This document shows positions 7,571-15,126 of a stretch of 48,512 nt of DNA, piece by piece. Under the pieces are notes generated by a model. That model was given only the letters and a program-made list of their open reading frames with translations. It had not been told where the DNA came from and did not search any database. The translations under genes and the position numbers were made by a program. Within the stretch, counting starts at the first letter, position 1, and every line of letters begins with the position of its first letter. This DNA is from Leidyana gryllorum EB-2025a (taxonomy: Eukaryota; Apicomplexa): positions 1 through 48,512 of the forward strand of contig JBLWGC010000072.1 of the NCBI GenBank assembly GCA_048772705.1. The letters run 5' to 3'.

Positions 7571-7615
7571 TTGGACCCTTCCAAGGTCGTAATTCACCCT
7601 TAGACCACAAGTGCA
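7571..7615. pseudogene. Back-to-back tRNA-Gly(TCC) fragments
   Basis: A plus-strand anticodon arm (gacccttccaaggtcgtaa) runs straight into a minus-strand Gly 5' end (cttagaccacaagtgc): an inverted junction inside two Gly copies. A Pro relic on the minus strand follows at about 7695-7740. Confidence 0.5.
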
Positions 7616-7834
7616 ATTGCGTAAGTGCTGCAGCACCCCGAGAGACGCGGGCGTTTTCTGCGTTGAGCTGTCTGCAACATACTCAAAAACGGATTTTTCG
7701 GGAATCGAATCGAGCAACACTCCCACAAGCGAAGCAAAGCCACTTCAACTCGACTTGCGCGGCAGTGGCTGCCCATACAGCCAGCAAGCTTGCCTTATTG
7801 CATCCAGTGGCTGACCGAATGCCGATACAATGGC

Positions 7835-7914
7835 TGACAAGAGTGGGATTCGAACCCACGCCCTTTCGGACTGCGGCCTGAACACAGCGCCTTAGACCAC
7901 TCGGCCATCTTGCC
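7835..7914 (-). tRNA. tRNA-Leu-CAG: tRNA-Leu(CAG)
   Basis: Acceptor ggcaaga/tcttgtc, loop tt-CAG-gc in stem ctgtg/cgcag, variable arm tccgaaaggg, T arm gtgggttcgaatcccac. Confidence 0.9.
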
Positions 7915-8005
7915 GCACCGTTGTTGGCTCGTCGCTCCACGCTTTTTTGTCCGTGAGCCAAAATAGCAAGACTTCTGGGGTTGGAGGCCGGGGTATTCAC
8001 GAGCG

Positions 8006-8077
8006 TCCGAGATAGTATAGTGGTTAGTATTTCCGCCTGTCACGCGGAAGACCCGGGTTCGATTCCCGGTCTCGGAG
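8006..8077 (+). tRNA. tRNA-Asp-GTC: tRNA-Asp(GTC)
   Basis: Acceptor tccgaga/tctcgga, stem tccgc/gcgga with loop ct-GTC-ac, T arm cccgggttcgattcccggt: no mismatch seen. Confidence 0.92.
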
Positions 8078-8132
8078 CACAGTTGGTTCCGCTCAAAATT
8101 GTCTCCTTTGGTTCTCGCTGAAAGTTGCGAGC

Positions 8133-8204
8133 TACAGCCACCGAGGATCGAACTCGGGATCTTCTGCGTGTGAAGCAGACGTCTAACCACTAGACCATGG
8201 CTTC
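8133..8204 (-). tRNA. tRNA-Val-CAC: tRNA-Val(CAC)
   Basis: Loop tt-CAC-ac in stem tctgc/gcaga; D loop is one base short and one acceptor pair is changed (gaagcca). Confidence 0.75.
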
Positions 8205-8267
8205 ACGGCAGGTCCCGCAGACCAAAGGAAGTGGCGAGGTTTTACGAAGTAGTGAGAACCAGTTCCA

Positions 8268-8339
8268 AGGTCGCGCCGGGAATCGAACCCAGGTCGGGAG
8301 ATTCAAAGTCTCCAGTGCTAACCACTACACCACGCAACC
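8268..8339 (-). tRNA. tRNA-Gln-TTG: tRNA-Gln(TTG)
   Basis: Best-preserved Gln gene here: acceptor ggttgcg/cgcgacc, loop ct-TTG-aa in stem ggaga/tctcc, T arm cctgggttcgattcccgg, discriminator T. Confidence 0.88.
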
Positions 8340-8437
8340 GATTCAGACCTTCTCCAAGAGTTGATTGATCCATCCGGACCAGAGCTTCCCCATACATGCA
8401 AAACGGGTTTTTCTACTAACCTCCAAATATTCAACTG

Positions 8438-8506
8438 GCTCTTGTAGCGCAGTCGGCAAAGCGTGTGATTGTTAAATACCAAGTCGCAGGTCCGGGGTCT
8501 AAGGCA
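8438..8506 (+). pseudogene. tRNA-Asn(GTT) relic
   Basis: GTT loop survives (gattgttaaatacc), but the stems no longer pair and the 3' end has decayed. Confidence 0.55.
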
Positions 8507-8611
8507 TCCTGGACCATATTGCGATGCCAAAGTCTATCCAAGGGCTACAGGGCACCCTTCACAGGTCGTAACTCTGTGTCTAAATACCGGCCGGTGCCGT
8601 CGCACGAAGTT

Positions 8612-8684
8612 TGGACGACCTGGGCATCGATCTCAGTACCTCTCGCATGCTAAGCGAGCGCTCTAACATTTGAGCTAGTCGCCC
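8612..8684 (-). tRNA. tRNA-Ala-AGC: tRNA-Ala(AGC)
   Basis: AGC loop and acceptor gggcgac/gtcgtcc; T stem has one mismatch (ctgagatcgat) and D loop atgtta. Confidence 0.8.
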
Positions 8685-8772
8685 GCTGTACAGACCGCAT
8701 CGCATTTCTTGGTTCTCGACATAGTATGACCACTCTCTCGACTGCATCCAACGGATTGCACCAGCGAGAGGC

Positions 8773-8843
8773 GGCTGTTTGGTCTAGTGGTATGATTCTT
8801 CCTTCGGGTGGAAGAAGTCTATGTTCGATTCCCAGAACAGCCC
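8773..8843 (+). tRNA. tRNA-Pro-CGG: tRNA-Pro(CGG), T stem shortened
   Basis: Acceptor and CGG anticodon arm are perfect; the T arm reads tctatgttcgattcccag, one base short. Confidence 0.65.
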
Positions 8844-8919
8844 GCTTTGTTGCTTCTTGACCCAACCTGCCTGGCAGCATGGTTCTGGGTTCGGGTGAAT
8901 CCTCGGAGAAAGTCGGAGG

Positions 8920-8992
8920 GGGAGTGTAGCGCAGTTGGTAGCGCATAGGTCTCATAATCCTGAAGTCGAGAGCTCGATCCTCTCCACTCCCA
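8920..8992 (+). tRNA. tRNA-Met-CAT: Elongator tRNA-Met(CAT)
   Basis: Same gene type as 5334, opposite strand; T loop has one change (gagctcgatcctc). Confidence 0.85.
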
Positions 8993-9050
8993 CGGTCGGA
9001 ATCGGAACCGCTGACAAACTCATCATGGTATCATTCTGAAAGTTGCCAGC

Positions 9051-9123
9051 TACAGCCACCGAGGATCGAACTCGGGACCTTCTGCGTGTTAAGCAGACGT
9101 CGTAACCACTAGACCATGGCTGC
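9051..9123 (-). tRNA. tRNA-Val-AAC: tRNA-Val(AAC)
   Basis: All stems pair; loop tt-AAC-ac. Identical to the copy at 45269 over the body. Confidence 0.9.
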
Positions 9124-9243
9124 ATGGATGATCCCCGCAGCCCAAGAGAAGTGGCGAAGCTTCAGGGAGTAGTGGGGACAAGTTCAAGGCTCAGCGTAAA
9201 GAGTTGGATTCGAGTCGGCCAAAATCCTCAGTTCAATCATTAC

Positions 9244-9325
9244 CGACAAGGGTGAGATTCGAACTCACGCGAGTAGAACCCAACGGCTTAGCAGGCCGCC
9301 GCCTTAACCACTCGGCCACCTTGCC
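9244..9325 (-). tRNA. tRNA-Ser-GCT: tRNA-Ser(GCT)
   Basis: Acceptor ggcaagg/ccttgtc intact, loop ct-GCT-aa. Start of a second full copy of the 183-885 cassette. Confidence 0.9.
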
Positions 9326-9433
9326 GACGACATGTCTTACTCGCTGCCACTTTTTCACAACGGTTTGGGGGAGGTTCTGAGAACGAAGACTTCTTTCACC
9401 CCACGAGTATCGAGATGACCGAAGCCTCTCCAT

Positions 9434-9505
9434 GGTGCGGTGGCCTACTGGATAGGGCATCGGTCTTCGGAACCGGAGTTGTGGGTCCGAGGCCCATCCG
9501 CATCA
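9434..9505 (+). tRNA. tRNA-Arg-TCG: tRNA-Arg(TCG), T loop altered
   Basis: Shares the ggtccgaggccc T arm of the 373 copy, but keeps the full D loop and acceptor ggtgcgg/ccgcatc. Confidence 0.6.
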
Positions 9506-9589
9506 TAGCCTCTCACTCGGAAGACGTTCCGTTTCGACCGAGGCAAGCTTGCTAGCTGTATGAGAGCCGCTGCCCCGTATGTCGAGTTG

Positions 9590-9651
9590 AAGTGCTAGTG
9601 GTATCAGTTTCCTTCGTCTGTGGAAGTGCTCGATTCGATCCCCGAACAGTC
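9590..9651 (+). pseudogene. tRNA-Pro relic
   Basis: Second copy of the relic at 527; T arm now cgattcgatccccg. Confidence 0.55.
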
Positions 9652-9729
9652 CGTTTTTGAGTAGGTTGCAGACAGCTAAAAGCAGAAATTGCCCGAGTCT
9701 CTCGGGGGTGCTGCAGATTTTTCGCAATT

Positions 9730-9800
9730 GCACTTGTGGTCTAAGGGTAAGATGCGACCCTTCCAAGGTCGTAACCCGGGTTCGAGTCCCGGCAGGTGCA
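9730..9800 (+). tRNA. tRNA-Gly-TCC: tRNA-Gly(TCC)
   Basis: Acceptor gcacttg/caggtgc, loop ct-TCC-aa in stem cgacc/ggtcg, T arm cccgggttcgagtcccgg. TTTTT starts 4 nt after the gene, a good Pol III terminator. Confidence 0.92.
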
Positions 9801-9867
9801 GCCGTTTTTAGCTCGAACGACCTGTCTATCGGTGAAGAGAGGGGACGACTCAATACAATACAACGGT

Positions 9868-9947
9868 TGACAAGAGTGGGATTCGAACCCACGCCCTTTC
9901 GGACTGCGGCCTTAACACAGCGCCTTGGACCACTCGGCCATCTTGCC
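9868..9947 (-). tRNA. tRNA-Leu-AAG: tRNA-Leu(AAG)
   Basis: Body identical to Leu(CAG), with loop tt-AAG-gc. The D arm shows one change (gtccaagg). Confidence 0.88.
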
Positions 9948-10167
9948 GGAGCGCCCTTGGCTCGCCACTTTACACGCTTTCTGTCTGTGAAGTCTCGAGA
10001 AGTGAGGACTTTTGGGGTTGAAGGTCGGAGTATGGAATGGAACAAGAGCCTCAGACGAATTACGTTGTAAGAAGTCCACTCCTCAACTCCCGGTGGGACG
10101 GCATTTACCCGCCGAATATGTACCATCTTGAGATGAGACGGAGCGTCGGGTCAACCGACAAGCAACG

Positions 10168-10239
10168 GGGCTGTTCTGGGAATCGAACCCAGGACTTCTT
10201 CCACCCGAAGGAAGAATCATACCACTAGACCAAACAGCC
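10168..10239 (-). tRNA. tRNA-Pro-CGG: tRNA-Pro(CGG)
   Basis: Perfect copy, same as 2372. Confidence 0.9.
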
Positions 10240-10327
10240 GCCGGTCGGTCGTGCAATCCGCTGAGGACAGTTGAGATAAGGGTCATACTATGTTGAGAAC
10301 CAACAAACGCGATGGGGTCTGCACAGC

Positions 10328-10400
10328 GGGCGACTAGCTCAAATGATATAGCACTCGCTTAGCATGCAAGAGATACTGGGATCGGTGCCTGGGTCGTCCA
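10328..10400 (+). tRNA. tRNA-Ala-AGC: tRNA-Ala(AGC), weakened
   Basis: AGC loop present; changes in the D loop (atgatatagc), anticodon stem (gcaag) and T stem (gtgcctgg). The adjoining island begins right after its discriminator. Confidence 0.5.
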
Positions 10401-10810
10401 AACTAAATGCAACCTTGGCTACAGAGAAACGCTGTTGAACTCTTTGTTCCGGATGCCGATCCTACTAAACCTATCGCAGCGTCTGTTTTTGATCCATCTA
10501 GTATTGAGCGCATTTCAGAATCGTAAGAAGTATTGTTCATGTTTTTAGTTCAGTCCTCGTAATAACAAAAAGAAACGTAAGCACACGTGTGTGTCTGATC
10601 TGTCTCTCCGCTCAATTGATCTATGAATAATAACTATGTAAAAATATTGCTGATTTGCCTAACTGAGGCATGACTATTGGCATAAGAGAGTAGCTAGCCA
10701 CAAAAACAAAGTCAGATCCATTAGGCACGGTCCGGGCTTGACTGACCAAACGCCTGCGGCGTGGTCAAAAACTGTGAGTGTTGTTCTTTTAATCCAATCG
10801 ACAAGCTACG
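10401..10810. other. Non-tRNA island
   Basis: About 410 bp, AT-richer than its surroundings and without tRNA arms on either strand. It is not repeated elsewhere in the window. It contains the short open frame at 10407-10526 and then stop-rich sequence with runs such as aataataactatgtaaaaatattg. It abuts an Ala gene on the left and Arg(TCT) on the right. Confidence 0.6.
10407..10526 (+). CDS. 39-codon open frame of unknown function
   Basis: Reads MQPWLQRNAVELFVP, then a D/P-rich middle, and ends SSIERISES. The start codon is directly preceded by an in-frame stop at the edge of the tRNA copy. The composition looks protein-like rather than tRNA-derived, so this could be the last exon or tail of a captured gene cut off by rearrangement. 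I do not recognise the family, and chance is not excluded. Confidence 0.3.
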   Translation: MQPWLQRNAVELFVPDADPTKPIAASVFDPSSIERISES

Positions 10811-10883
10811 GCCTACGTGGCGCAATCGATAGCGTGTTGGATTTCTAATCCAAAGATTGAGAGTTCGAGTCTCGCGGGAGGTA
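10811..10883 (+). tRNA. tRNA-Arg-TCT: tRNA-Arg(TCT)
   Basis: D arm gcgcaatcgatagcg, loop tt-TCT-aa in perfect stem ttgga/tccaa, T loop ttcgagt. The acceptor gcctacg/gggaggt pairs only in part. Single copy, no intron. Confidence 0.75.
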
Positions 10884-10922
10884 GCCAAATGATCAGCTAG
10901 CTGCCTTCGCCGTGGAATCTTG

Positions 10923-10995
10923 TCCACTGTAGTCTAAGTGGCTAGGATATGCGGCTTTCACCCGCACGATCCGGGTTCAAGTCCGGGCAGTGGAA
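10923..10995 (+). tRNA. tRNA-Glu-TTC: tRNA-Glu(TTC)
   Basis: Loop ct-TTC-ac in stem tgcgg/ccgca; T stem has one mismatch (caagtccggg). First gene of a Glu+/Lys-/His+/Arg+/Pro- block whose mirror image is 12900-13617. Confidence 0.82.
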
Positions 10996-11055
10996 ATCCA
11001 GTTGAGTGTGCTTGTAGGCAACAGTTCCATTCTTACTTCCAGGGAAACAGATCCA

Positions 11056-11131
11056 CACCGCCCGGGAGGCTCGAACCCGCGACTGCAAGATTAAGAGTCT
11101 TTCTTCCGCTCTACCGACTGAGCCAGGCGGC
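11056..11131 (-). pseudogene. tRNA-Lys(CTT) with insertion
   Basis: Loop ct-CTT-aa is kept; four extra bases lie between D and anticodon arms, and one acceptor base is missing. Confidence 0.6.
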
Positions 11132-11207
11132 AGGAACGCAAAGACACAAAACCCGATAGCCTGACATCTAAAGTGGCTTTGGTACCCACCAGCCTCACTT
11201 GAAGATT

Positions 11208-11279
11208 GTCCGGGTCGTCTAGTGCTTACAACAGCAAGTTGTGGCCCTGCATACCCAGGCCCGAATCCTGGCTTGGATA
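11208..11279 (+). tRNA. tRNA-His-GTG: tRNA-His(GTG), weakened
   Basis: Loop tt-GTG-gc; stem gcaag/cctgc has one mismatch, acceptor gtccggg/cttggat relies on G-U pairs, and the T loop is ccgaatc. Confidence 0.65.
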
Positions 11280-11400
11280 GTATGTCCCCGATGGCTCGAA
11301 TGGGAGATGTGGGTGAAGTCTGCCCAGACCCACCATCGGGCGTAGCTGCCCATGTCCTGTCTCGATCGCTACACACTTCCATTTGACGGCTCCGCTTGTC

Positions 11401-11473
11401 GGCGCTATGGCCTAATGGATATGGCATCGGTCTACGGAACCGGGGATTCTGGGTTCGAGTCCCAGTAGCGTCT
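11401..11473 (+). tRNA. tRNA-Arg-ACG: tRNA-Arg(ACG)
   Basis: Acceptor ggcgcta/tagcgtc, loop ct-ACG-ga in stem tcggt/accgg, T arm ctgggttcgagtcccag. Confidence 0.9.
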
Positions 11474-11511
11474 GGGCGAATTGCAGCCTGTTGCGTCAAC
11501 AACTATCAGAC

Positions 11512-11583
11512 GGGCTGTTCTGGGAATCGAAGCCACGACTCCTTCCACCCAAAGGAAGAATCATACCACTGGACCAATCAGCC
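11512..11583 (-). tRNA. tRNA-Pro-TGG: tRNA-Pro(TGG), T arm altered
   Basis: Loop tt-TGG-gt in stem cttcc/ggaag; T arm reads cgtggcttcgattccca, and one acceptor pair is changed (ggctgat). Confidence 0.6.
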
Positions 11584-11671
11584 GCCTGTCGGTGGTGCAG
11601 ACCGCTGAGTACAGTTGAGAGAGTGGTCATACTATGTTGAGAACCAACACAGGCGATTGGGTCTGCACAAC

Positions 11672-11744
11672 GGGCGACTAGCTCAAATGGTAGAGCGCTC
11701 GCTTAGCATGCGAGAGGTACTGGGATCGATGCCCAGGTCGTCCA
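11672..11744 (+). tRNA. tRNA-Ala-AGC: tRNA-Ala(AGC)
   Basis: Identical to the copy at 3225, in the same Ala+/Asn relic-/Gln+/Val+/Asp- order. Confidence 0.9.
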
Positions 11745-11861
11745 AACGTCGTACGGCTGCACCTGCCGCTATTTACTTACCGAGTTGAGAGCTTTTAGTC
11801 ATGCCCTGTAGCCCTTGGACAGACCTGGGCACCGCAGTATGTGTGAAGGTTGCCTCAAAGC

Positions 11862-11920
11862 CCGGATTCCCGAGTTTGTATTTCACCATCACACACTCTG
11901 CCGACTAAGATACAAGAGCC
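11862..11920 (-). pseudogene. tRNA-Asn relic
   Basis: Matches the 3409 relic; no usable anticodon loop. Confidence 0.5.
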
Positions 11921-12026
11921 AGTTACAATATTCAAAGGCCAGTAGAGAGACGCGTGTCGCATGTGTCCAGTTGAGGGAGCGCTAGTCCGGATGGCTCTAC
12001 CAACTCCTTTTAGGAAGGACGGAATC

Positions 12027-12098
12027 GGTTACGTGGTGTAGTGGTTAGCACTGGAGACTCCAAATCTCCCGACTTAGGATCGATTCCCGGCGCGACCT
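12027..12098 (+). tRNA. Gln-type tRNA with CCA (Trp) anticodon
   Basis: D arm gtgtagtggttagcac and T arm are Gln family; the stem ggaga/tctcc is intact, but the loop is ct-CCA-aa. True Trp(CCA) at 4100 has an unrelated body. One acceptor mismatch (ggttacg/cgcgacc), and the T stem ttaggatcgattcccgg is weakened. Confidence 0.65.
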
Positions 12099-12161
12099 CA
12101 GAACTACTCCTCACTCTTTCGTGAAACCTCGCCACTTCTCTTGGTCTGCGGGACCTTCACT

Positions 12162-12234
12162 GCAGCCATGGTCTAGTGGTCACGACGTCTGCTTAACACG
12201 CAGAAGGTCCCGAGTTCGATCCTCGGTGGCTGTA
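12162..12234 (+). tRNA. tRNA-Val-AAC: tRNA-Val(AAC)
   Basis: Perfect copy; D loop gtggtcacgac. Confidence 0.9.
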
Positions 12235-12288
12235 ACTCGCATTTTTGCAGGTGAGCACCACGAAATCTAAAGCGGAAAAACTAAGTGT

Positions 12289-12360
12289 CTCCGAGACCGG
12301 GATTCGTACGCGGGTCTTCCGAGTGACAGGCGGAAATACTAAGCACTATACTATCTCGGA
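12289..12360 (-). pseudogene. tRNA-Asp(GTC), damaged
   Basis: Same anticodon-stem lesion as 3817, plus T-arm changes (gcgtacgaatcccgg). Confidence 0.55.
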
Positions 12361-12452
12361 CGCTCGTGGAGACCCCGGCCTTCAACCCCAAAAGTCTTTC
12401 TATTTTGGCTCACGGACAAAAAACCGGTGGAGCGATGAACCAACAACACTGT

Positions 12453-12511
12453 GGCAAGATGGCCGAGTTGTCTAAGGCGCTGTGCTCAGACCGCAGTCCG
12501 AAAGGGCGAGG
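12453..12511 (+). pseudogene. tRNA-Leu(CAG), 3' end replaced
   Basis: 5' acceptor through the variable arm is Leu (loop ct-CAG-ac). After ccgaaagggcg the T arm gives way to unrelated sequence leading into Tyr. The same truncation recurs at 19196 and 32015. Confidence 0.65.
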
Positions 12512-12552
12512 ATCTGGGGTTGAGCCGTTCGAACCCCGGAGCAGTTGGACGG

Positions 12553-12632
12553 CCGGGGGTAGCTCAGTTGGTAGAGCATCTGACTGTAGTGCTGGCATCA
12601 GATAGTCGGCGGTTCGATTCCGTCCCACCGGA
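12553..12632 (+). tRNA. tRNA-Tyr-GTA: tRNA-Tyr(GTA) with 7-nt intron
   Basis: Acceptor ccggggg/ccaccgg (one mismatch), D arm gctcagttggtagagc, stem tctga/tcaga. The loop is 14 nt; removing tgctggc (about 12590-12596) after position 37 leaves ct-GTA-ga, the usual eukaryotic Tyr arrangement. T arm ggcggttcgattccgtc. Confidence 0.88.
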
Positions 12633-12736
12633 AGTAGCGTGGTGATTGGCAAAGTACTACTCAACCTGATGGTTTTGGCAGACAGCGTTGATAGGCCAAC
12701 TAGACTACTCCGGCGAGGGTTCCATCTATGTAGTTC

Positions 12737-12806
12737 GGATGCGCTGAGAATCGATCCCAGAACCTTTCATATACTAAGCACCGTTTCATCATCATCTGGG
12801 CTAGCC
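12737..12806 (-). pseudogene. tRNA-Ala-like relic
   Basis: Inverted counterpart of the relic at 2537, with loop tt-AGT-at. Confidence 0.45.
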
Positions 12807-12899
12807 TCCCTCTGTGCCTACCTCATGGCATTGAGTAAGACTTCACATAGTGAGACGAGTCTCTCGACTGTACCCAGCGGGTTGAACCACCAGCTAGGC

Positions 12900-12971
12900 G
12901 GCTGTTTGGTCTAGTGATATGATTCTTCCTTCGGGTGGAAGAAGTCCTGGGTTCGATTCCCAGAACAGCCC
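12900..12971 (+). tRNA. tRNA-Pro-CGG: tRNA-Pro(CGG)
   Basis: Intact arms; D loop ctagtgata. Opens the Pro+/Arg(ACG)-/His-/Lys+/Glu- block. Confidence 0.88.
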
Positions 12972-13084
12972 GTCTGATAGTCGTTGACGCAACACGGCAC
13001 TCGACTCATCCCGGACAATGTCCCTGACAGCTAAGACAGGATCTGAGTTGTTGACTCAACAGGCTGCAACCCGGCCATTCGCCC

Positions 13085-13157
13085 AGACGCTACTGGGACT
13101 CGAACCCAGAATCCCCGGTTCCGTAGACCGATGCCATATCCATTAGGCCATAGCGCC
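13085..13157 (-). tRNA. tRNA-Arg-ACG: tRNA-Arg(ACG)
   Basis: Body identical to 11401. Confidence 0.9.
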
Positions 13158-13273
13158 GACTAACCGAGCCGTCAAATGAAAGTGTGTAGCGATCAAGAGA
13201 GGAGGGCAGCTACGCCCGATCGTGGGCTCGGACAAACTTCACCTACATCTCCCACGAGACATCGGGGACATAC

Positions 13274-13345
13274 TATCGAAGCCAGGATTTGGGCCTGGGT
13301 ATGCACGGCCACAACTTGCTGTTGTAAGCACTAGACGACCCGGAG
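13274..13345 (-). tRNA. tRNA-His-GTG: tRNA-His(GTG)
   Basis: Loop tt-GTG-gc with stem gcaag/cgtgc (one mismatch); acceptor ctccggg/cttcgat is weak. Confidence 0.65.
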
Positions 13346-13411
13346 TGAGGCTGGTGGGTACCAAAGCCACTTTAGATGTCAAGCTATCGAGTTTTGTGTC
13401 CTTGGTTTCCT

Positions 13412-13484
13412 GCCGCCCAAGCTCAGTCGGTAGAGCGCAAGACTCTTAATCTCGCAGTCGCGGGTTCGAGCCCCGCGGGCGGTG
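13412..13484 (+). tRNA. tRNA-Lys-CTT: tRNA-Lys(CTT)
   Basis: Acceptor gccgccc/gggcggt, loop ct-CTT-aa; the anticodon stem caaga/tctcg has one mismatch. Confidence 0.82.
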
Positions 13485-13544
13485 TGGATCTATTTCCCTG
13501 GAAGTAAGAATGGAACTGTTGCCTACAAGCACACTCAGCTGGAT

Positions 13545-13617
13545 TTCCACTGCCGGGACTTGAACCCGGATGGTGCGGGTGAGAGCCGCATATCCTAGCC
13601 ACTTAGACTACAGTGGA
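13545..13617 (-). tRNA. tRNA-Glu-CTC: tRNA-Glu(CTC)
   Basis: Stems intact, with loop ct-CTC-ac; one variable-loop change (accatcc). Confidence 0.87.
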
Positions 13618-13696
13618 CAAGTGCCCGAGTTGAGGCTTTGGGGAGAGTCGTACCATCTTGAGATGACGTGTTTTGCCGAGTCAGCCAACAAAAAGC

Positions 13697-13768
13697 GGGC
13701 TGTTCTGGGAACCGAACTCAGGACTCCTTCCACCCGAAGGAAGAATCATACCACTAGACCAAACAGCC
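13697..13768 (-). tRNA. tRNA-Pro-CGG: tRNA-Pro(CGG)
   Basis: CGG loop and acceptor intact; T loop reads ttcggtt and the T stem begins tgagt. Confidence 0.75.
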
Positions 13769-13881
13769 GGTGCATCAGACAGTACAATTGACTTGGTAAA
13801 GCGTCCAGCGTGGAGCGAGATCGAGTCGGGCAGAAACCTCATTTCAATCATTGAAGCAGTTGCGCTCTCCCCGAATGCTAC

Positions 13882-13963
13882 CGACAAGTGTGAGATTCGA
13901 ACTCACGCGGTTGAAACCCAACGGCTTAGCAGGCCGCCGCCTTAACCGCTCGGCCACCTTGCC
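13882..13963 (-). tRNA. tRNA-Ser-GCT: tRNA-Ser(GCT)
   Basis: Loop ct-GCT-aa; small changes in the variable arm (gtttcaacc) and one acceptor/T-stem boundary base (cacacttg). Confidence 0.82.
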
Positions 13964-13997
13964 GAGAGTGTAACTGGTTACACCTTCCCTCGGGAAG

Positions 13998-14054
13998 GAA
14001 ACGAATCGGCGACCTTTCGCTTACTAAGCGAATGCTCCCCTAAGCTAAGAAGGC
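13998..14054 (-). pseudogene. tRNA-Thr(AGT), 3' end lost
   Basis: 5' acceptor and AGT anticodon arm are intact, but the 3' acceptor is replaced by unrelated sequence, and the D loop is shortened. Confidence 0.65.
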
Positions 14055-14122
14055 AATGCAGGCCGAAGATCACGAATCAGTCACTGTTGACGGGGACTAC
14101 TGGAGCACTTCGCTCGAGCAGC

Positions 14123-14195
14123 TTCCACTGCCGGGACTTGAACCCGGATCATGCGGATGAGAGCCGCATATCCTAGCCACTCAGACTACAGTGGA
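14123..14195 (-). tRNA. tRNA-Glu-CTC: tRNA-Glu(CTC)
   Basis: Acceptor and T arm perfect; last loop base changed (ct-CTC-at), and one variable-loop base. Confidence 0.82.
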
Positions 14196-14302
14196 CAAAT
14201 TCCACAGTGGAGGTCAACAAGATGTGGTCCGTCGGGTCAACCTACAAAGGGGTTGCAGTAGAAAGTGGAGGGTCCCTCTACTAAGCTCTGCAACATTGTA
14301 AG

Positions 14303-14376
14303 GCGTCTTGTGAGCTCAGTCGGCAGAGCGTGTGGCTTTTGATGACAAGCTCGCAGGTCCGGAACCTAGCACAACC
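14303..14376 (+). pseudogene. tRNA-Asn copy, anticodon arm damaged
   Basis: Reads gtggcttttgatgacaag in place of gtggctgttaaccacaa; acceptor 3' side acaaccg. Shares the lesion with 43089. Confidence 0.6.
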
Positions 14377-14421
14377 GGCTTCAGAGGCACCCTAGACATT
14401 GACTGCGGTGCTCTCCCAATG

Positions 14422-14483
14422 GCACTTGTGGTTCGCGACCCTTCAAAGATGACAACCATGGGTTTGAATCCGGCCACGTGCAG
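14422..14483 (+). pseudogene. tRNA-Gly(TCC-type) relic
   Basis: Starts gcacttgtgg and ends cacgtgca, but the D arm is missing and the loop is cttcaaa. Always follows Asn and precedes Ala (30638, 37878, 43205). Confidence 0.55.
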
Positions 14484-14494
14484 CCGACGTACTT

Positions 14495-14567
14495 TGGACG
14501 ACCTGGCTATCGATCCCAGTACCTCTCGCATGCTAAGCGAGCGCTCTACCATTTGAGCTAGTCGCCC
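14495..14567 (-). tRNA. tRNA-Ala-AGC: tRNA-Ala(AGC)
   Basis: Perfect anticodon arm and acceptor; one base changed between T and variable regions (gatagcc). Confidence 0.87.
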
Positions 14568-14655
14568 GTTGTGCGGACCCCATCGCATTTGTTGGTTCTC
14601 AACATAGGATGACCACTTTTTAAACTGTCTTCAGCGGGTTGCACGAATGACAGGC

Positions 14656-14727
14656 GGCTGTTTGGTCTAGTGGTATGACTCTTCCGTCGGGTGGAAGAAG
14701 TCCTGGGTTCCATTCCCAAAACAGCCC
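14656..14727 (+). tRNA. tRNA-Pro-CGG: tRNA-Pro(CGG), variant T loop
   Basis: Inverted duplicate of 3065, with loop gt-CGG-gt and T loop ttccatt. Confidence 0.6.
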
Positions 14728-14803
14728 GCTTTGTTGTATCTTGACCCAACCTGCCTGGCAGCATGGTTCTGGGTTCGGGTGATTCCTCGGAGAAAGTCGG
14801 AGG

Positions 14804-14864
14804 GGGAGGGTAGCGCGTAGGTCTCATAATCCTGAAGTCGAGAGTTCAATCCTCTCCACTCCCA
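14804..14864 (+). pseudogene. Elongator tRNA-Met lacking D arm
   Basis: Acceptor, CAT anticodon arm and T arm are present; a deletion of about 12 nt removes most of the D arm. Confidence 0.7.
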
Positions 14865-14908
14865 CGGTCGGAATCGAAACCGCCGACAAACTCATCATGC
14901 TACCATTT

Positions 14909-14976
14909 TGCAGTCGGGAATCGCACACAGGTTATCTCGATGGCAGCGAGCGACTCGTCCACTAGACCACAGATGC
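14909..14976 (-). pseudogene. tRNA-Gly relic, unit 1
   Basis: Ends gcatctg and GCC loop survive; the T arm lacks its loop (gattcccgactgca). Confidence 0.6.
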
Positions 14977-15058
14977 AGAACACGATCTTGTAAATCTTGT
15001 ACGTGGTGACAGCCATTCCTCTTAAGCCTATCGATGCAAACTCATCATGCTACCATTT

Positions 15059-15126
15059 TGCAGTCGGGAATCGCACACAGGTTATCTCGATGGCAGCGAG
15101 CGACTCTTCCACTAGACCACAGATGC
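15059..15126 (-). pseudogene. tRNA-Gly relic, unit 2
   Basis: Second copy made by the tandem duplication. Confidence 0.6.

Noticed and set aside
9503-10126. A 207-residue open frame on the minus strand, and many other 60-140-residue frames across the tRNA regions
   Set aside because: They read through tRNA bodies (for example RWPSGLRRCV, GIEPGSSRWQ, GNRTRVFRVTGG are translated tRNA copies) and recur wherever the same tRNA occurs.
14303-14376. A Lys(TTT) gene
   Set aside because: The body is Asn with a disrupted anticodon stem; the TTT triplet is part of the damage shared with 43089.
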